Origin: Cymbidium sinense
Taxonomy: Eukaryota; Streptophyta; Magnoliopsida; Asparagales; Orchidaceae
Direction: 5' to 3'
DNA: 64,000 bases
Assembly: GCA_021442155.1 (NCBI GenBank)
Contig: CM038221.1
Coordinates: 45,889,648 to 45,953,647, forward strand
Of this stretch, positions 10,430-21,356 are shown piece by piece (positions within the stretch are counted from its first letter, which is position 1; each line of letters starts with the position of its first letter). The notes below the pieces were generated by a model. It searched no databases. It saw only the letters and a list, made by a program, of their open reading frames with translations, and was not told where the DNA came from. Both the position numbers and the translations under genes were made by a program.

Positions 10430-11635
10430 GTTTGTAGTATTCCGTGCGTGGGAGAGTCTTCCCTACTATCCTTAAGCTTGAACGTGCCAGGCTTGATTTT
10501 AGACACCACCACATACGGGCCTTCCCAAACGGTGAGTTTGTTACATTGTGGCCTTTTCCGCCGAGTCGAGACTTCGAGGGGCGAGGTCCCCAACGGATAT
10601 TGGTCATGGCTTTACCCGCCGGTTGAAACCTCGAGCAATCCTTTGCGATAGGAAGCCGGAGTCTTGACATGTCGCAGTCTCTTGCGGAGATCCGAGATGG
10701 AATCGAAGCTTATCGTCGTTCTTTGTCGGCATCAAAGTTATGGGTTAGGGCTCGGACCCGATGTCGGGGAATAACAACCTGATTCAACACATTATGCGCG
10801 TTTCTCCGGTAGGGTCCTTGATGTAGTCAAGCCCAAAGAACATTGGATAGTTCTTGACGATTGCCCCGGCGTGGTTGATCGTGTCTTTAGCCCTTTTAGT
10901 ATTGTCCTTGGTGACTTGATTGCCCATTTACGTGGATGGGATACGGTGTGTGGATTAACGGATATGCGACTCAGGCGAGAGAAAGATGTGAATGTCTTTC
11001 ACGTGAGCTGCGTCCATTATCGGTGATGATTTTTTTCTTTGGAATGCAGCGACAAATAATATTTTTCCGCAAATTGCTTGGCATTTATTTGGTGATTTTG
11101 GCGGTTACTTCCCCACTTGAAGTAATGACCAAGATTATGAATTTTCGTTGCCCGGTGGCAATGGGAAAGGGTCCCATTATATCGATCCCCATTGAGCAAG
11201 GGCGCGGGCTGGATTGTGGTGAGTTTTACGATGGTGTATGAGTGAGATTGGAATGTACGACACTTGTTACACTTCTTTACAAACTCAATCGTCCTTCTTC
11301 ATTGTAGGCCGGTAAAACCTTGCCTCATGATTTTGAGGCGAGGGCTTTTCCTCCCAAATGTTCACCACAAATTCTGAATGAACCTCGCATTGCATAGTTA
11401 GCCTCCGAAGGTGGTAGACACTTTAAGTAGGGCCCTAAGAAGGACCGCTTGTAGAGTTCGTCACCGATTATGGTGAAGTTCAGTGCTCTACGTCGGAGAC
11501 GGATAGCATCGGTGGGGTCTGTTGGCAAGGCCCCACTTTGAAGAAAAAGGACATGAATCCATGAAGATTCTTTTGGGTCCTCCGAGTGTATCACCCAGGG
11601 CGCAATCGGGAAAGTGGATGTCCTCTATGTATTTT
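10430..11635 (-). pseudogene. Integrase remnant of the Tat-lineage element
   Basis: The N-terminal zinc-binding region is seen at about 11590-11330, with GALPTDPTDAIRLRRRA, DELYKRSFLGPYLKCL and the start of the HLGG segment. The catalytic core continues near 11330-11000 in several frames with FVKKCNKCR and ALAQWG. The C-terminal end is at about 10593-10440, with KLTVWEGPYVVVSKIKPGTF, the typical post-core module of gypsy integrases. Stops and frameshifts interrupt the frame throughout. The enzyme would insert element cDNA into the genome, but this copy cannot be functional. Confidence 0.8.
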
Positions 11636-11639
11636 CTCT

Positions 11640-13240
11640 TGAAAAGATCTCCCCGTCGTTGTTGTGGCTAACTTGGAGGGCATCACGCTGCGTGTTCGCT
11701 CCCTTAGAATATGAGTTATCGATGGGTCTCGATTACGGCAAGAAGTGACTTTGCCAAAAGATGATGCAAGCTGCGGATGGCATGCTCGAAGTCTCCTTCA
11801 ACCGTGAGGCCACACGTGAGTCGTAGATGTAAGTTGGACCTCGGTCAATGGAGCCTTAGTCACTCTGTCTCGGCGTTATTGGTGGTCGGAACTTTAGTCA
11901 GACTAAGTTATTTTACTTGGGAGATAAGCAAAATTCACCTCCCCATGGAAGTATCAAGCTCCATCAACATATAATGTCCATTGATTTGTCATGGAGTGAT
12001 GAATGATCATTCAGTGGTGATGGGATACATTCTACAAGTGAGCACTTGTGACTTTATATCGGGGCGTGGAAGAAAATGGATGTCAAACTCTCCAAGCTCG
12101 GACCACTTCATCAACCTTCCGGATACATCGCTTTTTCAATAGTTCTTAATGGAAGATGAGTGTAGACATTGATGGTGTGGGCACAAAGAATGCGGTCAAT
12201 TTTTAGTGCGAATACTTGGGAAACGTCTTATCTGCTAGTGGATAGCGTCCCTTCGAGAAAGGATTTTTGACATAAGTAAATGGGTGCGTTTATGAATTCT
12301 CCTCAGCGTATCGGAGACTTACGGCATGAAGAAATAGCAAGATAGATGTACGACTTCTCTCTCCTTGGATAGGCTTTGATAATGAGGGGAAGCTAAATAG
12401 ACTCGAAGTTGCTCAAAAGCGGTCGACATTCATCGTCACGGAATCCATTTCCTCGTGCACCCCGATTTTGAAGAATGGTAGATACTTATCTCTGGCCAGC
12501 CAAGAATGTGATAAAATTCCCGGTCAAGCGTTGGACTTCGATCATTCTTGGAGGTGACATGTCCTTGAGTGCTTTTATCTTCGGGGTTGGCCTCATCCCG
12601 AGTGACCATGAAGCCTAAGAATTTCCAGAGGAAACTCAAAATGCACTTGCTTGGGTTGAGCCGCATCTTGTAGTGTCGAAGAATGTCAAAGCACATTGCG
12701 GTCGAAATATGTGATATTTCCAAGCTCTTCACCGACATATCAACATACACCTCCATATTGTGCCTATAAGATCCTTGAAGATCTTATTCATAAAGCGTTG
12801 ATATGTTGCTCCGGCATTTTTTAGTCCGAATGGCATGACACGATAGCGGTATAGTTATCTGTTTGGAAGGATGTTGCTTCCTCATGTTTTGTTCATCCCG
12901 ATTTGATTGTAGCGAATAGGCATCCATGAAGCTTCGACATCGATGTCACGATGTCGCATCAACTAGTTGGTCGTCGAGGAAGGGGAAGCTATCTTTTGGG
13001 CATGCACGATTAAGGTCAGTGTAGTCGATGCACATTCTCCAGAATTGGCCTTCTTGACTAACACTACGTTAGCCAACCGGTGGGGTAGTAGACTTCTCGA
13101 ATGAGCTTGACTTCCAGAAGTTTGGTGATTTCTTGTTCTATGACCCTGTCGTTCAGAAGCGAAGGTTCTTTTCTTCTGTATCACCGGCTTGTAGGTTGAG
13201 TCAACTTTGAGGGAGTGCGTAATGACTTCCGGGTCAATGC
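11640..13240 (-). pseudogene. Reverse transcriptase and RNase H remnant of the Tat-lineage element
   Basis: RT fragments are visible as RLANVVLVKKANSGE at about 13090-13050 and MEVYVDMSVKSLE at 12756-12718, where the usual YVDD active site is damaged, followed by MRLNPSKCILSF and KFLGFMVTRDEANPE. RNase H begins near 11985 with TNQWTLYVDGA. The order RT then RNase H then integrase on the minus strand is the Ty3/gypsy order. Many indels break the frame. Confidence 0.8.
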
Positions 13241-13449
13241 CCAGAATATCGATGCGCTCGAGGCAAAGATATCTTGATTTTAGCGAGAAAATCTATTGAT
13301 TTCGATCGGTAGGACAACGATCCCACCTTCACCTTTATGGATCAACTTACGAGATAGGAAGACAAATTACATCTTCAACCGAGAAGCCCTTTGAGAGGCA
13401 TCCTCATCGTAGTCGAAGTTCTCGATGTTGAGGGTTCTTGGCGTGTAAA

Positions 13450-13830
13450 TTTGCTTGATATAGCTGCGCTTGTCTATCTGTTGATTCCACTTACCACTGC
13501 GTGGTGTCGAATTTCATCTTGAGGTGAGAACGATGTATGCGCCGAATATACGAGAGGTCTCCCAAATATTGCATTATCAGCGGACTCGGACTTGACTACA
13601 ATAAATTGTATCAAGTGGGTTGCGTCGGGAAATTCTCCAAGAGTTACGGGAAGGATTGTCCCTTCCACTAATCTGGTCGATTATCAAATCCATACGATTG
13701 GAGCCGCGGTTGAAGCTTCTCTCTTCTATACCCATGCTAAGGAAAGTGGAGTAAAAGAACATCAACCGAACTCCCATTGTCGATCAATATCCTTTTAATA
13801 TTGAAGCATGGATCCACCCACCGATGACAA
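13450..13830 (-). pseudogene. Aspartic protease remnant of the Tat-lineage element
   Basis: The minus strand reads ILIDNGSSVDVL at about 13796-13760, the retroviral-type aspartic protease motif (D-x-G-S/T), then FYSTFLSMGI in a shifted frame. The sequence MEGTILPVTLGEFP and NAIFGRP follows at 13668-13555, the usual end of this domain in gypsy elements. Confidence 0.75.
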
Positions 13831-13909
13831 GGGGATCTTGATGTGGGATCGAAGCCCCTCTAGATCTAAATCATCAAAGGTGATAGAATGGTCAACCCGA
13901 GACTTCTTG

Positions 13910-14940
13910 ACTCACGGCTCTTGAAGGCGGCAATGAATATTTGGGCTAGATAACACTAACCCTCCGCAATTGTTTCTATCTCTCCGGCAGCTTGGTGGTT
14001 CCTCGGTGGTTGCCCCGGCATTTCTTTGACGAGCGGGTTGGTTTTGTATAAAGCGCCTAGATACCCGGCGTAGTCTTTCAATCTCCTCCCGGTTGGTGGC
14101 ACTCTTCAGTGGTGTGCCATCGGCTGCGGTGAAAGTGGCAGAATTTCTCTTGATTTCCAATTCCAGGCTTTAAAGGTCGCGGCCACTTGACGCTATCCTC
14201 TTCCTTAATAGCATGGGATGTTGCATGGCGTGTTGAGAGCCGTATATTTCCTCGATTGAGTCATCGAGGTGTCGAGGAGGTTTTGGGGGAGGTTCTCTCT
14301 TCTTTTGAGATGTTTGAACATCACCTTTGGGAACCTTCTTCCGCTTCTTGGTGGTTCAAAGCTGTCGATGAGCATAGCGTCAGCGGAGATTTGTGCCTCT
14401 ATTGATTGGACAGTCGCATAGGAATGGGTCTCCGCATTAATGATGAATAAGTATCTGGCCGAGTCCTCAGAAACGCATCAAAGTTGGATCTACTCACGGT
14501 ATCACGGCCGGAGAGGAGAACCTGAAGTATTCTTTGAGGACTCTCCATCGCGTTCGGCGGATTCGGGAGATGTGATGAATCCGATGATTCTCTTGTTTGC
14601 GAGGCGTTCACAAAAAATGCGGCTCTCCAAATGATCGGACGGACCCTTGGCGAATAGAACCAATGAGCGTCCTTTGAGAGAGTCGGGAATACGACACAAG
14701 ACGAGTCATTTACCGCGAATGTGCATGATCGTTCGAAAGTGATCGATATGCTCGTACGGATCGGTTGTGCCATCGTAGGGTCCATCTTTGGGAAGCTTGA
14801 AATATCGTCGAATCGGGTATTGCGAGATGATCTCGTGGGGGCGAAGTTTGGAAGAGAGGCGGAGAATGGATCATTCATTGTTCTTGAGAACTCTTCACAC
14901 GCCGTCGTCGTAGTTCATCAGCGTATAAGGTGGCGTGGAG
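13910..14940 (-). pseudogene. Gag remnant of the Tat-lineage element
   Basis: The minus strand from about 14880 shows a capsid-like Gag start, with FPKMDP followed by a Tat-type T(D/Q)PYEHIDHF-like segment split over two frames near 14800-14730. Downstream pieces include LRRVSRRFIQNQ near 14070. Frameshifts are frequent. The upstream 14940-15340 is leader. Confidence 0.6.
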
Positions 14941-15339
14941 TTTCACCGTCTGGTGAGCCATTCATGTGGGGTGAGTAGAAGCGGTATCCAGTTCGACATC
15001 GGATGTGGTGCCAAGGGTTCTCTACTTGTTGATCATTCGGGTAATCATTCTCGGAAGAAAATCGGATTATCTTTGAGGGCGTCGCGGAACACGTGGCTCT
15101 TCCAGGCGTGTTGGAACGTTTTCGGTCTCTCGTCGAAGAATTTCGTTCAGGAATCCTCCATCTTTGAACGCGATCTTCCAAAGAGGGGCTGACGGACCCT
15201 CACAGGGACAGTTTGTTATGTAGAAGTGTTGGAGACTTGGCGTCCTTGATCGAGAATGAGGAGCGTTGGAGCGCCATTTACCAACCATATTGGAGATATA
15301 GCAATGGGGAATTATTTTCCCACAGGCTTGTTGCGTCTT

Positions 15340-16178
15340 TGAATTTTATTCCGGTAGATGCAAGATCTTATCCAAAATTATCAAACACTGGCGGGGATAT
15401 GAACACGGGGTTATCGTGGAAAACCCGTTAAGGGAAAAAAACGGGGCCCCGGTCAGAACTTTCACTATGTGTTCAAAGATCTGGTCCTTGCTTCACGTTG
15501 TTCGGAGAAGAAGGTGTTTGAGGAAATAATATTAGTGTAGAAAATACAATATCAACTCAACCCAAGGAAGTTTCCCAAAAGCGAGCGATCTTGGGAGCAA
15601 CCTCTTGATCTTGAGGAGAAAGGAGGCGGCAACTGGTCTTTTCTAGTCCCTGGCGATCTCTAGGCGAGCTCGATCTTGAGACTTCTTGGTAGTAGCGGTA
15701 GTGATAGATCGTCGCGTCGAGGTGTTGGTTTCTCGAGCTCGGTCTTCAAATCGATTCGGTCCCCAAAGTGAGAATGAAGCTATATTTATAGATTTTGGGA
15801 GTGGCGGTGCCTTGTAAATTCGTGGAAAACTCAACCACTCCCATCGGACGGCCCGGTCGATCCCCCGATCGACGGTGTATTTTGATAATCAGGTGCCTTA
15901 ATGATGTCGAATTGGGTGATCTTAGATTCGTTGGATTCTCTTGATGAGCCGCTTGATCTATAAATATGTCTTTTGGTGACCATTTGGCGGATCATGATCC
16001 ATTTTCATGCCGATAAACGATCCGAGTCGATTCGAGCTTCGGATCGGTATGCTTGATGTTGCTATGTTCGTCTCATCGAGACGGTCGGTTTTGTAAGTTT
16101 CGAAATCGGTGATTAGATCGGCATTTGAAAATCTTGAGATTCGTCGTCGATTAATTTTACGAGGATGTATCGATATCT
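15340..16178 (-). repeat. 5' LTR of the Tat-lineage element (right copy)
   Basis: It is homologous to 6518-7350 along its length. The start tgaattttatt keeps the TG. The minus-strand TATA box (TATAAATATAG) lies near 15780-15792. Being next to the gag end, it is the promoter LTR. Confidence 0.85.
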
Positions 16179-16713
16179 ATATATATTATTAATGTGCTCA
16201 TAACAAAATCTTCTTTCATTTTATTTAAAAATCTTATCATGATAATCTTTATTATAAAAAATATACATTCATTTGTTGTTGTTGAAACATATAACCTTAT
16301 AACCAATCTAATCAATCAATGAATAAGAGAATATATGATCTATTTTTTATCTTCACATAAATAAAAAATTATAGAGAGATTTTTTTTAAAAAAAATTGAT
16401 TTTAATGAACTTCAAATTTAAAATGCTCAAATTGAATTTTTAGTATAGTGTTTCTATATTCGTAAAAATTTTAGGGTTAAATTTAGTGAAACAAATATAA
16501 TTAATTTTCAATGATTAGTATCCATTTTGAAGATCTAATATTAAATTAAAAATTAATAATTCTACAATAAATTCTTTAAATCTATTACGTATCTCTTATA
16601 GTATTTATCTAAAGTGGATATTAAAAGTTTAACTTTGTAATAACGCTTTATTGTAATATTATTATTTTTATAATATAAACGTTCTCGGCCTTCAGAGTAA
16701 GAAGCATTCATAT

Positions 16714-16776
<63 letters not shown>

Positions 16777-17056
16777 TTTATCATAATATAATTTCACCCA
16801 CTTAAACAAATAATATCATCATGTTTCATTTAAATTTTAAGGATATATGAAACTATTATTTGCATTATAATTAAATTTATAACATAATGAATATTAAATT
16901 ATCATTAAAATTTTAAGTTTAGAGGGGGGATAAAATAATTAGTAATAATATTCAAATTTTAATACAAATCTAAGGATGGAGATTGCATCCCCCCTCTTCC
17001 CAGCCATCTCCTAATTCCACCATTATAAACATAATTGTTGTGTATTTAATACACAA
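16179..17056. other. AT-rich intergenic region with an (AT)n microsatellite
   Basis: The region lies between the Tat element and the hAT element and holds no recognisable gene. The open frame on the minus strand at 16562-16777 is produced by the microsatellite. Confidence 0.6.
16718..16774. repeat. (TA)n microsatellite, about 57 bp
   Basis: An uninterrupted alternation of t and a covers about 28 dinucleotide units. It is likely to vary in length between individuals. Confidence 0.95.
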
Positions 17057-20000
17057 AGTATAGTTAGGCGTGGATCATCGGGTAGCTCAGGGTGGGCAAT
17101 TGCTTGCCCACCTTGAAAAATAAATATTAGGAAGAGTATTTAGGTAATTTCACATAAAAATAGAAAGGGATAGACTTACTCCTCTGATCTCCTCCATTCG
17201 GCATTCGAGATACAGGCGACAGCTCTGATCTCTGATCTCGCATTTGGTATTCACCCATTCCAAGCCGCATCCGACGTTTTGCCCATGCTCACCCTCGATG
17301 ATGTCTGGAGGTGTCGCCAACATCGCTTCCAGTCCACTGTGACTGCTGCCACTCCGGTTCCACCCCTGTAGCCTCAACTATCTCGACACTTCCAAACTTC
17401 GACACAACAACGGTTCAAGTCACACAATCTTTGTGCCACTGACCGTTGGTATGCCGATTCTTGCTTTACTTAAAGGCTTTGTTGGGATTGAAGGAAAATG
17501 AAGGAACCACTTTGATTATTTTTTTTTTCTTCTCGTTCAAAGCATCCAAACTCAATGCAATTTTTTTTTTTAATGTGGAAAGCGTTGGATTATGTTATGT
17601 TTTTTTTCTTATTCATCCAACTCATGGCTCTCTCTCTTTTCATTTCTACTAAGATTGAGAAACTATTCTCAGGTTATAAGTAATTAATTGATTTTTTTTT
17701 CTAGTGATTGAGTCTCATGGTACTAGAAAAAACTTGAAGAAGGGTCCTTAAGTTAAACCTTGGCAACTGCAGAACTGTCCATAGTGATTCTCATGTTAGA
17801 GAAGGCTATTTTTTATTACCCATTGAACTTTGTTCTTCTTTCTGACCATTGAGGCGAATATTATTCATGACTCCATGAAAGGAGATGGTAGGAGGCGGCT
17901 TAGGTTTGGGGGTGTTTAAGGAGTTTTGAACTCTTGTTAGGCACTTAGGCTCTAACCTACTTGGTTGAGTTATTTTGGTTGAAATGGTTGGAATGTATTT
18001 ATAATTTATGGATGCTATGTGTTAGTGTTGCAAGGTAAAAAGCTAACTAAAACTCTCGATTTATTATTTATTATTGATTATTCATATTGATTGAATTACT
18101 AAATGCATTTGGTGGAAATGGTCACATACCATCTTCATTAATGTTAATTTTATTTTTTTATATTCTAAAATATTTATTTCTCCAAATGATTATTAACTGA
18201 ATCTATCTCTTTTAATCACTAAGCTTAGTCTTATGTAGATTATCTCTTGTTTTATAAATGTGAATAGGATAGATGATGTAAATTATCTTCTTCTTTTTTT
18301 TTTTTTGTTGTTCATTGACATAAGATTGAAGTTTTTTAAAATGAGATCTTTTTGATTTTATTCCTCTTGAGCAATTGAGTTAGTTAGTGAGTTAGGTATT
18401 TAGCTTGTGATTTGTGAATATGAGAATATCTAATAATTTAGCTATTACACATAAGGGAGTTACTATTATTACAATAATTTGCATTATGAAAGAGATAAAA
18501 TTTATAAGCAATCCATTTAAGGTATTTTATTTTTGTTAGAAAAAATTCATTATTTTTGAGCTCTAAAGTTTATGAGCATGTTCTTTAGATAATAATATTC
18601 ATTCTCAATTATAAATTCATTTTAGAAGCTGGCCTATATTATTTTCAAGGACTAATCTATCTAAACTTAAGGACATATTAATTTGTAATTAGGAGTTCCT
18701 TTCCTTTTTTGGCATGGCTTGGTTACATAATAATATAATATCATGCTTATTAGTTTTAAATAAATGTGTATGAATGTGCTTTAGCAAATAGAAAATTCAT
18801 TCTATGACGGAGGTTACTCAAAACTCCAAAGCATAATAGATATTAATTATCCCTTTTTTACTTTTTACTTTTAAAAGAAGCACCACTTCTTATTGCACAG
18901 TTTAAATTCATTGATATTTCATTGTTTGCATACTCTTTAATTGTACTATAGATAATATTAACCTGCTTTAATTTTTATGTTAGATGTTTTTTGCTCAGAG
19001 GTGATTTCTGAGAATTGGAGCGGTCAAAATATTTTAAACAAAGGCCGATCGTGATTAGCCTTCTTGACAATCAATATAGATATGTGATAATGTGATTAGT
19101 TTTTTTATTTTAAACAAAGGCTAACTGTTTATTTTAGGAACAATTTATATTATATTTTTGTTTTAAAAAATAGTTGAATGTGTGCCTTTATTTTTAAAAT
19201 TTGTTATTTTTTATTTTATTTTAAAAGGCCAACACTGTGCCTTTGTTTTAGAAATAGTTTATATTATATATTTGTTTTAAAAAATGGCTGAATGTATGCC
19301 TTTGTTATAATGCTAAATACATCTTTCCTCATGTTTCAGAAATAGTTTATAATAGTTTATACTATATTTTATATTCATTTTCATATTAATTTGTATTTAT
19401 GTTTTAGTTGACATTAAGTAATGAAAATTTAAAAGATACTTATATACAATAATACAACTTTCCTCGTTTCTTTAGGGTTTAGTAAATGGATTATTTTTTT
19501 AAGAAGAAATAATGAACAGAGTTAGATATTGACAGTCTTCCGGCTGATCCTAGTCTTCAACCTTCAGTTTGGAGTTATGTTACATTGAGATATGTTGACA
19601 AAAAAGAATAAGTTATTGAGAGATTTATTGAGATTAAACATATTTTTCTATAACTTCAGTAGCATTGAAAGAAGCACTTTAAACTATTCTTTCTAAAATA
19701 TTCATTAAGTTTACATAAAATATGTGATCAGGGCTATGATAGAACATCAAATATGCATGAAGTGTTCAATAGATTGAAGGCATCATCTTAAGGGATAATT
19801 CTCAAGAATTTTATGTTCATTATTTTGCTCATCAATTTCAATTAAATTTAGTAGATGTAACAAAAAATCATTAGTAAATTAAATATTTGTTTGAATTTAC
19901 TACCAGAATTGTAAATACTATTGGAGCATCTTGGAAGATAAAGGACATTCTCAAAAATATTAAGTATGAAAAAATTCTCTCATATCTTCAAAGTGGGGAG

Positions 20001-21184
20001 CTAATTAGTGGTCGCGGTTTGAATCAAAAAACTGAATTACAATGACCCGGTGACAACCGTTGGAGTTCACATTTTTATACATTAATTAGACTCATAATAA
20101 TGTACGCTTTTGTAATTGAAGTTCTTGAGATTGTTGATGAGGATATGGTACATGATCAACAATTAGTTGAAGTCATTGTATTAATAAATGCAATGAAATC
20201 TTTTTATTTTATTTTTCAATCATTTAATGATTAATATTTTGAGGTCTATAAATGAACTATCACAATCATTACAAAGAAAAGATCAAGACATTGAGAATGC
20301 GATGAGATTGGTGCAAATAACAAAACAACAATTACAAATGACCAGGTAATAGATAAAGTTCTTTATTAAAAGAAGTGTCACATTTTTTGTGGTATTTTTA
20401 ATATTATTTTACCAAAAATGAATGATATGCACAAATCTCAACAATGATCTATAGGAAGAGCTAAAGAAATCATAAACTTGTATTATTATCAAGTTGAGTT
20501 ATTTTACATAATAATTGATATGCAACTTCAAGAGCTTAATAATTATTTATGAAGGTAGTACAAAATTACTTCTTTATGTGGTATGCTTAAATTTAAGTGA
20601 CTCTTTCTTTGCATTTGATAAGGAAAATTAATTCGTCTAATAGAGTTATATCCAAGTGAGTTCTCTACAATAGATCTTGTGACTCTTGAGTATGAATTGT
20701 TTACTTACATTACTGATATGCGTACCCGCGATGAAATTTCTTCTTTAAATGAGATTAATGATATTGCAAAAGCATTGGTTAAGATGAAGAAGAATGGTGT
20801 TTACCCCTTGATCTACATACTTATTACTTTAGCATTAACTTTATCAGTTGCTATCGCTACAGTAAAAATAGCATTTTATGTAATGAAGATTATCACATCA
20901 TTACATAGTAGAATGAGATTGATTGGCTTGATGACTATCTAGTGCCTTATATTAAAAAAAAAGTATTTGATTTGATTCCTAATGATATTATTATGCAATA
21001 TTATCAAAAAATATAAAATAGATGGTAAAACTTGTATAATTAATATTTAATATATTGATCATATTATAATGAAAGATTTTGATTTAAATTTTATATTTTT
21101 TTTTTTTAATATTTTAATATTTTAATATTATTTTATTTATCTATCCACTCTTAAAAAATTATTGATTCCGCCCTTGAGCATAAT
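17057..21184 (+). mobile_element. hAT DNA transposon with ZMYM1-like transposase, decayed
   Basis: The right end at 21176 reads, on the minus strand, CAAGGGCGGAATCAATAA, which fits the CAGGGGCGGA-type ends of plant hAT elements of this family. The left end near 17065 reads taggcgtggatcat, a damaged copy. Just inside lies a perfect 9-bp-arm palindrome, ggtgggcaa-ttgc-ttgcccacc at 17091-17112, also common at these ends. Flanking 8-mers agtatagt (17057-17064) and agcataat (21177-21184) match at 6 of 8 positions and may be a worn target-site duplication. A pyrimidine-rich leader at 17160-17400 and a long AT-rich intron-like stretch precede the transposase. Confidence 0.75.
19485..21015 (+). pseudogene. 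ZMYM1-like hAT transposase (TTF-type/DUF4371-hATC family), broken
   Basis: Plant genes annotated as zinc finger MYM-type protein 1-like encode hAT transposases. Matches here run in order: KRRNNEQS and the LPADPSLQPSVWSY-like N-terminus at 19500-19580; SIGASWKIKDILKNIKYEKI at 19925-19985; GELISGRGLNQKTELQ and PGDNRWSSHFYTLIRLI at 20005-20100; VLEIVDEDM and LQELNN in the middle; and TLEYELFTYITDMRTRDE followed by YPLIYILITLALTLSVAIATV at 20690-20870, the hAT dimerisation region. The frame is broken by stops and several frameshifts, so no active transposase is expected. Confidence 0.8.
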
Positions 21185-21356
21185 ATACACAACTAATATA
21201 AGTAATCTGAACAATTCAAACTTTCCACGTAATAATTTTTCTAATCTTCCACGTGCCCATTCTTAGTTTTATCAGTTTTATTTCCCCGGCCCCAGCATCC
21301 GCGGACACAGTAAACCATTAATTCCTATTCTCCAGCACACGCAAACTATCTAATTA
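21185..21356 (+). promoter_or_regulatory. Short upstream region of the WRKY gene with a G-box
   Basis: Only about 180 bp separate the hAT end from the WRKY start codon. The stretch has a G-box CACGTG at 21250-21255 and a second ACGT core (ttccacgtaa) at about 21224-21233, sites bound by bZIP and bHLH factors. I do not see a convincing TATA box, so part of the promoter probably lies in or beyond the transposon. Confidence 0.45.

Larger units (their letters stand above)
6518..16178 (-). mobile_element. Decayed Ty3/gypsy LTR retrotransposon, Tat (Retand-like) lineage
   Basis: A block of about 830 bp at 6518-7350 is repeated in direct orientation at 15340-16178, with clear homology and many small indels; these are the LTRs. 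Between them, on the minus strand and in the order read from 15340 downwards, lie gag, protease, reverse transcriptase, RNase H and integrase remnants. After the integrase come about 80-bp tandem repeats, then an ORF in the opposite direction, then the 3' LTR. An antisense ORF and tandem repeats between integrase and 3' LTR are known hallmarks of the Tat lineage. All frames are broken, so it is not autonomous. A clear primer-binding site and target duplication were not found. Confidence 0.88.

Noticed and set aside
16562..16777. Minus-strand ORF starting with repeated Ile-Tyr
   Set aside because: It is generated by the (TA)n microsatellite.
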